Positions 52,548 through 60,735 of a stretch of 64,000 bases of DNA are shown here, piece after piece (position 1 is the stretch's first letter; every line of letters begins with the position of its first letter). A model generated the notes under the pieces. It ran no database searches. It saw nothing but the letters and a program-made list of their open reading frames with translations, and was not told where the DNA came from. This DNA comes from Rikenellaceae bacterium (GTDB lineage: Bacteria > Bacteroidota > Bacteroidia > Bacteroidales > UBA932), in the NCBI GenBank assembly GCA_900771335.1, contig CAAGNP010000017.1, positions 40,307 through 104,306 of the forward strand. Direction: 5' to 3'. The position numbers and the translations under genes are program-made.

Positions 52548-53643
52548 TTATTTCCCATCTTCCCCACCACCCATCAGATATGTCTTGATGAAAGCGTTGA
52601 GATCCCCGTCGAGCACACCCTGTGTGTCTGATGTCTCATATCCTGTACGGAGATCTTTCACCATCTTATACGGATGGAGGACATAGCTTCTGATCTGTGA
52701 ACCCCATTCGATTTTCTTCTTCTGCCCCTCAAGTTCGGCCTGCTTCTCCTGACGCTTCTTCAACTCAAGGTCATACAGATGGGATTTCAATATGCGTAGG
52801 GCATTCTGTCTGTTGTCAAGTTGTGAACGGGTCTCGGTATTCTCCACCACTATACCTGTCGGGATATGCCTTACACGGACACCGGTCTCCACTTTGTTCA
52901 CATTCTGTCCACCTGCCCCGGAAGATCTGTAGGTATCCCACTCCAGATCACCGGGATTGATCTCTATCTCTATAGTGTCATCCACCAATGGATATACAAA
53001 CACAGATGAGAATGTGGTCTGACGCTTGCCCTGGGCATTGAATGGTGATATGCGCACCAGACGGTGAACACCGCTCTCGGCCTTCAGATAACCGAAGGCA
53101 AATTCACCCTCAAACTCCATGGTAACCGATTTTATACCAGCCTCATCTCCATCTATCACGTCTGCCACTCTGACTTTGTAACCGTTTCTCTCCCCCCATC
53201 TGATATACATCCTCATAAGCATAGAGGACCAGTCATTGGACTCCGTGCCGCCGGCCCCAGAATTGATCTTGAGGATGGCTCCAAGATTGTCACCTTCCTC
53301 TCCGAGCATATTGCGGGCCTCGAGATCCTCTACCTTACCCATAAGCAAGCCGTACTGCGAGTCTACATCACCCTCAACACTCGGATCATCTTTCGCAAAA
53401 TCGAGAAGGACATCCAGATCGGAGGACAACGATGATATCTCATCAAATGAGGTTACCCAATATTTTAAAGCTGAAAGCTCTTTAAGAAATTTCTCTGCCC
53501 CTTTGGGATCATCCCAGAAACCGGGGGCAGTGGTTTTGGCTTGCGCCTCTTCTACTTCCACCCTTTTCGAGTCGACGTCAAAGACACCTCCCCAGCGTAT
53601 CAATACGCTGATGCAAATCTTTAATTTGCTCTAATGTAATCAT
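52548..53643 (-). CDS. prfB: Peptide chain release factor 2, expressed by +1 frameshift
   Basis: A 364-residue product formed from two frames. The first 21 codons start at ATG 53643 (MITLEQIKDLHQRIDTLGRC) and reach an in-frame TGA at 53580-53578. A +1 shift at CTT TGA C then joins the main frame at DVDSKRVE. Motifs: SPF (stop-codon recognition, RISPFNAQG) and GGQ (SSGAGGQNVN) for peptide release. The ATG overlaps the recX stop (ATGA), which confirms the start. RF2 reads TGA, so low RF2 promotes the shift and makes more RF2. A start at the main-frame ATG would lose the conserved N-terminus. Confidence 0.97.
53577..53593 (-). promoter_or_regulatory. prfB programmed +1 frameshift site
   Basis: On the - strand GGGGAGG (53593-53587), a 3-nt spacer TGT, CTT TGA C (53583-53577). 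This matches the classical prfB site: internal Shine-Dalgarno, slippery CTT and a TGA followed by C, with E. coli-like spacing. Confidence 0.95.
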
Positions 53644-54122
53644 ATCTTGCTATTTTTCAACCCTTGGACAAAAGAGGAGACCTCATCATATGAATATCCT
53701 CTACCCAAAGCAAATTTAATCGTTTTTACACACCTCTTCTCAGAATCCTCCTCCTTCGACAGAGAGTTCCATTTTCTAAGGACCACCTCTTGCATCCTCT
53801 CGGATACGTTCTCCCGATCCATATCACATATTGCCCCTTTTATCACCTCGAAGGCAAGCCCTTTCCGCCTTAGCGCATACTCTATCTTTCTCGCCCCCCA
53901 ACCTGCCAATGAGGCCTTGTCCCGGACGAACGCCGCCGCATATCTCGAGTCGTCCAGGTATTTGTCCCGCTGCAGGGAGGAAATGATATCTGCCACTGCC
54001 TCTTCAGGCAACAGATACCGCTTGAGCTTCTCCCTAATATCTGCAGTACAATACTCTCTTCTCGAGCAGATCGCCTCCATCCTGGCCTTAGCGATCTTCC
54101 GGTTATCAGCCACCTCTGACAT
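53640..54122 (-). CDS. recX: Regulatory protein RecX
   Basis: A 160-residue helical protein with three-helix repeats typical of RecX: CSRREYCTADIREKLKRYLLP, then YLDDSRYAAAFVRDKASLAGWGARKIEYALRRKG, then AL-x-RGYSYDEVSSFVQ. RecX binds RecA filaments and limits strand exchange and the SOS response. It lies between the patatin-type gene and prfB, two genes after rlmN, in the recA transcript. The stop overlaps the prfB start (ATGA). Confidence 0.92.
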   Translation of the reverse strand: MSEVADNRKIAKARMEAICSRREYCTADIREKLKRYLLPEEAVADIISSLQRDKYLDDSRYAAAFVRDKASLAGWGARKIEYALRRKGLAFEVIKGAICDMDRENVSERMQEVVLRKWNSLSKEEDSEKRCVKTIKFALGRGYSYDEVSSFVQGLKNSKI

Positions 54123-54123
54123 T

Positions 54124-56511
54124 CTAGAAGTTGTGACCTATATTAAGGTAAGCACCAAATTTTTTATTATGGTCAGCCCAGTGTATATCCAGGGAAATCG
54201 GACCTAAGGCGCTGTCAAAGCCAATTTGTGCCCCTATACCAAAAATATCGTCCATATATTCCCTGTTAAAAAATGTATTTATGTATGCAGCATCCCTTAC
54301 GTAGTTTGGCATAAGGGTCAGGTAAAGCCTCTCTGCAAAACGGTACCTTACATCCATCCTGAGAATCACTGCATTATTATATAGGTACTCCACGTTGTTG
54401 ATGCCGACAAAAGGGAGCTCTTGCTGGAAGTATCTTCCCATCATTCCGCCACCGCCGATAAAGTTGCCATAGTGATCAAAAATAGGGTAACATTCATCGT
54501 AATATGCATCACCGCCAAAGACGAATGAGGCATAAATCTGGGGAATAAGTGTCAGTCTTGATGTTACAGGGATATAAGAACTGAATGAGCCATAAGCCTG
54601 ACCTATATGCATCTTATCATGGTTATATACACCGTCAAGACCTTTGCCGAACCGGTAGAAATTCCATGACCCGTTGAGATTCAAGTCAACACCCCTGTTT
54701 GGAAACACATCTTTATCCCTGTTGTCAAAATCAAAATATCCAAACACCCCTAATGCATTAATAGGATGAAAAGCAGCCATGTCACTCTCTGTTTCACTCA
54801 TGACTTTCGGGGTACGGTACATCTGCATATCAAGACCCAGACCCGAGCCCAAATACTTCGAATAGAACTGGGACAGATATAGCTTCACATCCTGCCTGCT
54901 CATCCCGAGATGTGTATATGGCTCTCCTCTGTCATAGATATCCACATCATATACCTTGAAGAAATACTCAAGATTTACATTTGGCCATGTACCTGCAGCA
55001 TAAGAGGCTGCAGCCTTGACCCAAAGGGTATAACTCAACCTGGTGGAAAGGGTGGCTTTAAAACCCCGGAGTTTGTTCTCGTTCCATCCAAATCTGAAAC
55101 CCAGTGCAGCTGTCTCATAAGAGTCAAATCTGAAGCCAAGCCTGAAACTGTTAGGTTCTCTCAGGGTCATATCAAATTCGACATCATATTTTGCAGTATC
55201 TGCCTCACTCTTTCTCACATTATAGACAATCTTGGAAAAGGCCTTTGTTCCATACAAGACAGAAACCACCTTGTCCAAATCATCCTTTGTTACACTCTTG
55301 AGTTCATCCAGTCCTGTCTTCTTCTCCAGCCAGCGCACTTCACTTTCACTTAAGCTGGGCCACAGGTATTCGTTCACATCCACTTTGGTTGTCACCAGGT
55401 TCAGAGCCTTTTTACCATTGTACTTCTGGCCAAGATCCACGCCATACCCCTCCAACTCCTTCTTAAGGGCTTTGAATTCATCCAGTTTTTGCAATGCTGT
55501 ATTGTAACCAATCTCCATTATACTCTGGATACTCTCCTTGTCAAAGCTCAATGTTCCATATCCGCCACTTTTCAGGTTTGGATTGAGATAGATATTGCAC
55601 ATTTTGGCATGCTCCTCCACCTGATTGCCTGTAACAATTGCAAACAATTGGCCCAGAAGACCGGGAAGTGCCTCAAGCTTCTCTATATCATCGGTCAGAC
55701 CACCGGAGAGATTTACTCCGATAATAATATCTGCACCCATCGATTTACACACATCCACAGGGAAATTGTTCAGCATACCTCCATCGACCAGCAGTTCATC
55801 TCCCACCTGCACAGGGGTGAAAACTCCCGGAATGGCCATACTTGCCCTCATGGCCAAAGGCAAGCGACCATCTCTGTGAATCTTTTGTGTACCGGTAACG
55901 GCATTGACAGAGACGCACGCGAAAGGGATAGGCAAATTATCAAAATCGATAGAGTCCTGATACCCTACGGCAAGGCTGTTCATCATATTGAAAATACTGT
56001 TGCCATTGATATAGCCACCGGGCAAACTGTTCATAAAAGTGGTCTTTGTACTCTGGTCAACAGGATTGCCATCTTCTTGGGAGAACCCCAGTTTCATCTG
56101 GCTGTCTATGTTTTTAGTGACATCAAACGGGATCTCTACCAAATACTGGGATGAGAGGACCTTCTGGTCATAGGTAACCTCCCTACGATCCATTTTATTG
56201 CTCATGTACAGGCTCCAGTCCATGTTGCTGATAATACTGTCCATCTCAGCCGAGTTATAACCAAGAGCGTACAGTCCGCCTATAATCGAGCCCATACTTG
56301 TACCTGAAATATAGTCAATAGGGATACCTATCTCCTCTATCAGTTTTATCACTCCAATATGGGCTGCACCTTTCGCACCTCCACCAGCCAGAACAAGGCC
56401 CACCTTTGGCCTCCCTTTTTCTGAAGTTTTATCTTCTTGCTGCTCATTTGCAAATGAAACAGATGTCAGGCCTGCCATGAGCGCCACCAACAATACAAGT
56501 TTTTTAATCAT
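54124..56511 (-). CDS. Patatin-like phospholipase with C-terminal outer-membrane barrel
   Basis: A 795-residue exported protein. Signal peptide at 1-22, then a patatin domain (about 35-330) with oxyanion GGGAKGAAH, nucleophile GTSMG (Ser72) and DGGMLNNFPV (Asp243). Next comes a POTRA-like linker (about 380-450) and a barrel of roughly 340 residues ending in Phe (LNIGHNF). The layout matches type Vd/PlpD-like autotransporters, which place a phospholipase outside the cell. It lies between rlmN (11 bp) and recX (1 bp), so is part of the recA operon. Confidence 0.92.
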   Translation of the reverse strand: MIKKLVLLVALMAGLTSVSFANEQQEDKTSEKGRPKVGLVLAGGGAKGAAHIGVIKLIEEIGIPIDYISGTSMGSIIGGLYALGYNSAEMDSIISNMDWSLYMSNKMDRREVTYDQKVLSSQYLVEIPFDVTKNIDSQMKLGFSQEDGNPVDQSTKTTFMNSLPGGYINGNSIFNMMNSLAVGYQDSIDFDNLPIPFACVSVNAVTGTQKIHRDGRLPLAMRASMAIPGVFTPVQVGDELLVDGGMLNNFPVDVCKSMGADIIIGVNLSGGLTDDIEKLEALPGLLGQLFAIVTGNQVEEHAKMCNIYLNPNLKSGGYGTLSFDKESIQSIMEIGYNTALQKLDEFKALKKELEGYGVDLGQKYNGKKALNLVTTKVDVNEYLWPSLSESEVRWLEKKTGLDELKSVTKDDLDKVVSVLYGTKAFSKIVYNVRKSEADTAKYDVEFDMTLREPNSFRLGFRFDSYETAALGFRFGWNENKLRGFKATLSTRLSYTLWVKAAASYAAGTWPNVNLEYFFKVYDVDIYDRGEPYTHLGMSRQDVKLYLSQFYSKYLGSGLGLDMQMYRTPKVMSETESDMAAFHPINALGVFGYFDFDNRDKDVFPNRGVDLNLNGSWNFYRFGKGLDGVYNHDKMHIGQAYGSFSSYIPVTSRLTLIPQIYASFVFGGDAYYDECYPIFDHYGNFIGGGGMMGRYFQQELPFVGINNVEYLYNNAVILRMDVRYRFAERLYLTLMPNYVRDAAYINTFFNREYMDDIFGIGAQIGFDSALGPISLDIHWADHNKKFGAYLNIGHNF

Positions 56512-56522
56512 CTCTTATAATT

Positions 56523-57527
56523 TTATTTACCTGCCAGCATACCACAAGCGGCCAACACATCCTCTCCGCGCGAAGCCCTCAATGTGGTAATTATTCCGGC
56601 ATCATTTAGTCTCTTTTTGAATGTCTCTATGACCGGCATAGGGGATGGTGAAAGATCCGAATCGGGTATCTTATGGAATCTTATAAGATTTATCCTGCAC
56701 TCCAGTCCGCTAAGGAGCCTTACAAGGGCATCCGCATGCTTTTTGGTATCATTGATACCTGCAAACATAATATACTCGAAGCTCACCCTCCGCTGCCCGG
56801 TAAAGTCATATTGTTTTATAAGCTTTACAGTTTCTTCAATAGGGAACGGCTTTTGCATAGGCATCAGCGAGAGTCTCTCATCTGCAAACGGATCGTGGAG
56901 GCTCACTGCCAGATGGCACTTGCAGTCATCAAGATAGTTTTTCAGGGTAGGGAGTACACCTATTGTAGAGAGTGTTATCCTCTTGGGGCTCCATCCGAAT
57001 CCCCAGTCAGATGTAAGTATCTCTATGGTTTTCATCACGGAAGAGTAGTTGTCCAGCGGCTCTCCCATACCCATAAATACAGCATTTGTAAGGTTTGCAG
57101 ACTCATCGATCTCCATGAACTGGGAAAGAATCTGCGCTGCCGAAAGGTGACCGTGAAAACCTTGTCTTCCGGTCATACAGAATTTGCACCCCATCTTGCA
57201 GCCCACCTGCGATGAGACACAAATGGTATATCTGTCATCATCTGGGATCATAACGGTCTCAACACCCCTCTCCCCTATCATGAACAGATACTTTTTGGTT
57301 CCGTCTGTAGAGATTATCTTACCCGAGTACTCGGTGCGTCCCACCTCGTACTCGGAAGACAATTTCTCTCTGGCACTTTTGGAGAGATTGGTCATATCAT
57401 CTATACTCCTGACCCTCTTTTTATAGAGCCAGTCAGCTATCTGTTTGGCTGTAAATGAGGGGAGACCAAAGAGCGAAACGATATATTTCAGCTCCTCCAG
57501 ATTATGTCCCAAAAGCGCTTTTTTCAT
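56523..57527 (-). CDS. rlmN: 23S rRNA (adenine2503-C2)-methyltransferase
   Basis: A 334-residue radical SAM enzyme. CxxxCxxC is CKMGCKFC, the GMGEPLDNY motif binds SAM, and the two catalytic Cys are within VAACG-like AACGML at the C-terminus and near SRGEDVLAAC. It methylates A2503 of 23S rRNA and A37 of some tRNAs. It follows recA by 4 bp. Confidence 0.95.
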   Translation of the reverse strand: MKKALLGHNLEELKYIVSLFGLPSFTAKQIADWLYKKRVRSIDDMTNLSKSAREKLSSEYEVGRTEYSGKIISTDGTKKYLFMIGERGVETVMIPDDDRYTICVSSQVGCKMGCKFCMTGRQGFHGHLSAAQILSQFMEIDESANLTNAVFMGMGEPLDNYSSVMKTIEILTSDWGFGWSPKRITLSTIGVLPTLKNYLDDCKCHLAVSLHDPFADERLSLMPMQKPFPIEETVKLIKQYDFTGQRRVSFEYIMFAGINDTKKHADALVRLLSGLECRINLIRFHKIPDSDLSPSPMPVIETFKKRLNDAGIITTLRASRGEDVLAACGMLAGK

Positions 57528-57531
57528 CCTT

Positions 57532-58563
57532 TTATTCAGTCACGTTTTTAATTTTCTCACGAATCTTGGCTTCGATCTCATCTGTGAGTTCAGGGTTGTC
57601 CATAAGGAGTTGTTTGACAGCGTCCCTACCCTGAGCCAGTTTGGATTCACCATAGCTGAACCATGATCCGCTCTTCTTGATTACTTCAAACTCTACGCCC
57701 AAATCCACGATTTCACCGATTTTGGAGATACCCTCTCCGAAGACGATATCGAACTCTGCTTTTCTGAATGGAGGTGCCATCTTGTTTTTCACGATTTTGG
57801 CACGTGTACGGTTACCTGTAGCCTCTTCACCATCTTTAAGCTGGGTCACTTTTCTCACATCTATACGTACGGATGCATAGAACTTGAGGGCATTACCACC
57901 GGTAGTGGTCTCAGGATTGCCGAACATGATTCCGATCTTCTCACGAAGCTGGTTGATAAAAATACAGCATGTATTTGTCTTGGCGATATTGGCGGTAAGT
58001 TTTCTTAGAGCCTGGCTCATAAGACGGGCATGAAGACCTACCCTTGAATCACCCATCTCACCCTCAATCTCCGCTTTAGGTGTCAATGCCGCCACAGAGT
58101 CGATAACGATAATGTCGATAGCACCGCTTCGGATAAGATTGTCAGCCACCTCAAGAGCTTGCTCTCCGTTATCCGGCTGAGAGATTAGCAGCGTATCCAC
58201 ATTTACACCCAAATTTTTTGCATAAGTTCTGTCAAATGCGTGCTCAGCATCGATAATGGCCGCAATACCGCCATTTTTCTGAGCTTGTGCAATAGCATGA
58301 ATGGCCAAAGTGGTCTTACCACTCGACTCGGGTCCATAAATCTCGATCACCCTTCCTCTGGGATACCCTCCGATTCCTAAAGCATGGTCCAGTGCAATAG
58401 ACCCTGTGCCAATAGTGGAAACTTCCCATTCAGGCTGATCTCCCATCTTCATAATAGTCCCTTTACCAAAATCCTTTTCAATCTTAGCGATTGTCGCTTG
58501 AAGTGCTTTAAGCTTAGCTTCATTCACTTGCGCAGCCTGATTTTCTACAATTTCTTTTCCCAT
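57532..58563 (-). CDS. recA: Recombinase RecA
   Basis: A 343-residue recombinase. Walker A GPESSGKTT, Walker B DIIVIDSVAAL, L1 MGDSRVGLHARLMSQALRKL and L2 region GNPETTTGGNALKFYASVR. It catalyses strand exchange and activates SOS cleavage. It is the first of a five-gene run (recA, rlmN, patatin, recX, prfB) and diverges from dnaG through a palindromic promoter. Confidence 0.99.
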   Translation of the reverse strand: MGKEIVENQAAQVNEAKLKALQATIAKIEKDFGKGTIMKMGDQPEWEVSTIGTGSIALDHALGIGGYPRGRVIEIYGPESSGKTTLAIHAIAQAQKNGGIAAIIDAEHAFDRTYAKNLGVNVDTLLISQPDNGEQALEVADNLIRSGAIDIIVIDSVAALTPKAEIEGEMGDSRVGLHARLMSQALRKLTANIAKTNTCCIFINQLREKIGIMFGNPETTTGGNALKFYASVRIDVRKVTQLKDGEEATGNRTRAKIVKNKMAPPFRKAEFDIVFGEGISKIGEIVDLGVEFEVIKKSGSWFSYGESKLAQGRDAVKQLLMDNPELTDEIEAKIREKIKNVTE

Positions 58564-58583
58564 AATTCAATCATTTAAATGTA

Positions 58584-58616
58584 TGCAAAGATAGTGATAT
58601 TATTGCTATCTTTGCA
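58584..58616. promoter_or_regulatory. Palindromic back-to-back promoters, recA / dnaG
   Basis: TGCAAAGATAG (58584-58594) and CTATCTTTGCA (58606-58616) are an 11-bp perfect inverted repeat with an 11-nt centre. Each arm carries TATCTTTG, one on each strand: 58593-58586 toward recA and 58607-58614 toward dnaG. The dnaG transcript would begin at its ATG (58620). Confidence 0.7.
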
Positions 58617-58619
58617 ACT

Positions 58620-60662
58620 ATGATTGACCGCAATACCGTACAAAAAATTTTAGACACTGCAGAGATTGTGGATGTAGTGAGCGACTTCGTCACCCTGAAG
58701 CGCAGGGGGGCCAATTATATCGCCTGCTGCCCGTTCCACAATGAGAAGACCCCGTCGTTCTCCGTATCGCCGGCCAAAGGGATTTTCAAGTGCTTCGGAT
58801 GCGGCAAAGCGGGCAGTGCGGTCACTTTTGTAATGGAGCATGAGCACCTCAATTACAGCGAGGCTCTCAAATATCTAGGGAAGAAATACGGGATAGAGGT
58901 GGTGGAAAAAGAGGAGACCGAGGAGGATACCCAGGAGCGCCTCCGCCACGAATCGCTCCTTGTCGTTTCGGAGTTTGCAAGGCAATTCTACACCGATACT
59001 CTTTTCCACACAGACGCAGGGAGGGCGATAGGGCTCTCATATTTCCGCCAGGCCCGCGGATTTACCGATGAGACCATAAAGAAGTTCGGGCTCGGATTTG
59101 CTCCCGATCCCCGCAAAATGGAGGGGACCTCCACATTGGCGGCAGCCGCCCAGAAAGCGGGCTACAAAAGGGAGTTCCTCATCGGCACAGGGCTCTGCAT
59201 CGAACGGAATGACGGATCGCTGGCAGACAAATTCTACGACAGGGTGATGTTCCCCATCCATTCGCTGAGCGGCAGGGTAATTGCCTTCGGCGGAAGGACC
59301 CTTCTCACCGACAAGTCGGTAGCGAAATATGTCAACTCGCCGGAGACTGAAATATACCACAAGAGCGACGTCCTGTACGGCATCTTCCAGGCAAAGAGCG
59401 CCATTGCGAAGCTCGGGAAATGCTACCTCGTGGAGGGCTATACCGACGTCATCTCATTCCATCAGGCAGGCATAGAGAATGTGGTAGCATCATCAGGCAC
59501 ATCCCTCACCCAGGGGCAGATCAGGTTGATCAAACGCTTCACAAACAAGATAACCGTCCTCTACGATGGGGACCCTGCCGGAATCAAGGCCTCCATACGC
59601 GGCATTGACATGCTGCTCGAAGAGGGGATGGAGGTAAAAGTGGCCCTGTTCCCTGACGGGCACGACCCAGACTCATTTGCAAGGAGCCACTCCGTCGACC
59701 AGATAACCAGATTTCTCGACGAGGCGGAGACCGACTTCATCGAATTCAAGCATGAACTGCTTGCAAAAGATATTGCCCGTGACCCTATCCGCAAAGCGGG
59801 ACTCATAAAGGAGATTGTGAGGACCATCTCATTGATCCCCGACAGAATAGTCAGGACCGTCTACATCGAGCAGTCGGCCCAGAAGCTGGATGTCAGACAG
59901 GAGATCCTCTCCCAGGAGGTGGCCAAGGCCCGCAGGGACAACATTGTCTCGGGCGAGTTCGAGAAGCGCCGCAGCGAAGAGAGGGAGATCAGACGCAGAG
60001 AGCTTGAGATGCAGCTTCCTCCGGAGGAGATGACAGAAGCAGCGGCCCAGACAACCCGGACAGTTTCTGCGAAAAAGACAACAGACGGCCACGAAGTGCC
60101 GTTTCTGGCCCCTTACGAGAAGGAGATATTGTACTATCTGATCAAATTCGGGGAGCACCCCATCCATTTTGAAGAGCACATGATAGTGGGGAGCGAGCAG
60201 CCCGTTCAAGAGATAACAGTCTCCGAATACATCTCCGCAGAGCTCGAGAATGACGATCTGGAGTTCCAGAACACAATATTCAAGAAGATATACACCCAAT
60301 ATTTCCAATACAGGGACCAGGAGAGGGACAACGACAGGATAGTCAGGATGTTTGCAAATGGTGCAGATGAACAGGTGACCCAGACTGTACTCGATCTTGT
60401 CTACCAGGAATACACCCTCACCATCAAGGAGTTCCAGAAGACATTGGTCCCAGAGGAGAATCTCATAGGGAAATATGTACCAAAAGCGATTCTGATATAC
60501 AAAGCCAAAGTGGCTGAATACACATACAATCTCATAATGAAACAGCTCGGGCAAGCCCAACAGGATGGAGATACCGAGCTCCAGAACGAGCTCATGCAGC
60601 AGATACAGATACTGATGATGGTTAAAAATCAGTTCTCAAAAGAGCTCAACAGACTTACATAA
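58620..60662 (+). CDS. dnaG: DNA primase
   Basis: A 680-residue primase that lays RNA primers for replication. Zinc-binding CPFHNEKTPSF and CFGCG motifs are at about 38-66, and the TOPRIM catalytic core has LVEGYTDVISF and YDGDPAGIKAS at about 265-320. The C-terminal helicase-interaction region is long. The length is slightly above the E. coli enzyme, as usual in Bacteroidetes. The message appears to be leaderless. Confidence 0.97.
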   Translation: MIDRNTVQKILDTAEIVDVVSDFVTLKRRGANYIACCPFHNEKTPSFSVSPAKGIFKCFGCGKAGSAVTFVMEHEHLNYSEALKYLGKKYGIEVVEKEETEEDTQERLRHESLLVVSEFARQFYTDTLFHTDAGRAIGLSYFRQARGFTDETIKKFGLGFAPDPRKMEGTSTLAAAAQKAGYKREFLIGTGLCIERNDGSLADKFYDRVMFPIHSLSGRVIAFGGRTLLTDKSVAKYVNSPETEIYHKSDVLYGIFQAKSAIAKLGKCYLVEGYTDVISFHQAGIENVVASSGTSLTQGQIRLIKRFTNKITVLYDGDPAGIKASIRGIDMLLEEGMEVKVALFPDGHDPDSFARSHSVDQITRFLDEAETDFIEFKHELLAKDIARDPIRKAGLIKEIVRTISLIPDRIVRTVYIEQSAQKLDVRQEILSQEVAKARRDNIVSGEFEKRRSEEREIRRRELEMQLPPEEMTEAAAQTTRTVSAKKTTDGHEVPFLAPYEKEILYYLIKFGEHPIHFEEHMIVGSEQPVQEITVSEYISAELENDDLEFQNTIFKKIYTQYFQYRDQERDNDRIVRMFANGADEQVTQTVLDLVYQEYTLTIKEFQKTLVPEENLIGKYVPKAILIYKAKVAEYTYNLIMKQLGQAQQDGDTELQNELMQQIQILMMVKNQFSKELNRLT

Positions 60663-60687
60663 TGAGTCATTCTGCGAGAAATAGTAG

Positions 60688-60695
60688 TATATTTG
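60688..60695 (+). promoter_or_regulatory. metG promoter -7 element
   Basis: TATATTTG, an exact TAnnTTTG match, about 40 nt before metG. Confidence 0.55.
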
Positions 60696-60735
60696 CCCCC
60701 TTGAAAACAAAAACACTAACACATTATATAAGATT

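Noticed and set aside
53577..53643. Sequencing error or pseudogene at the 5' end of prfB
   Set aside because: The frame break coincides exactly with the conserved CTT TGA C frameshift site and its internal Shine-Dalgarno sequence.
54124..56511. Patatin gene as an anti-phage (CBASS-type) effector
   Set aside because: It has a signal peptide and an outer-membrane barrel, and no cyclase or CBASS partner is adjacent.
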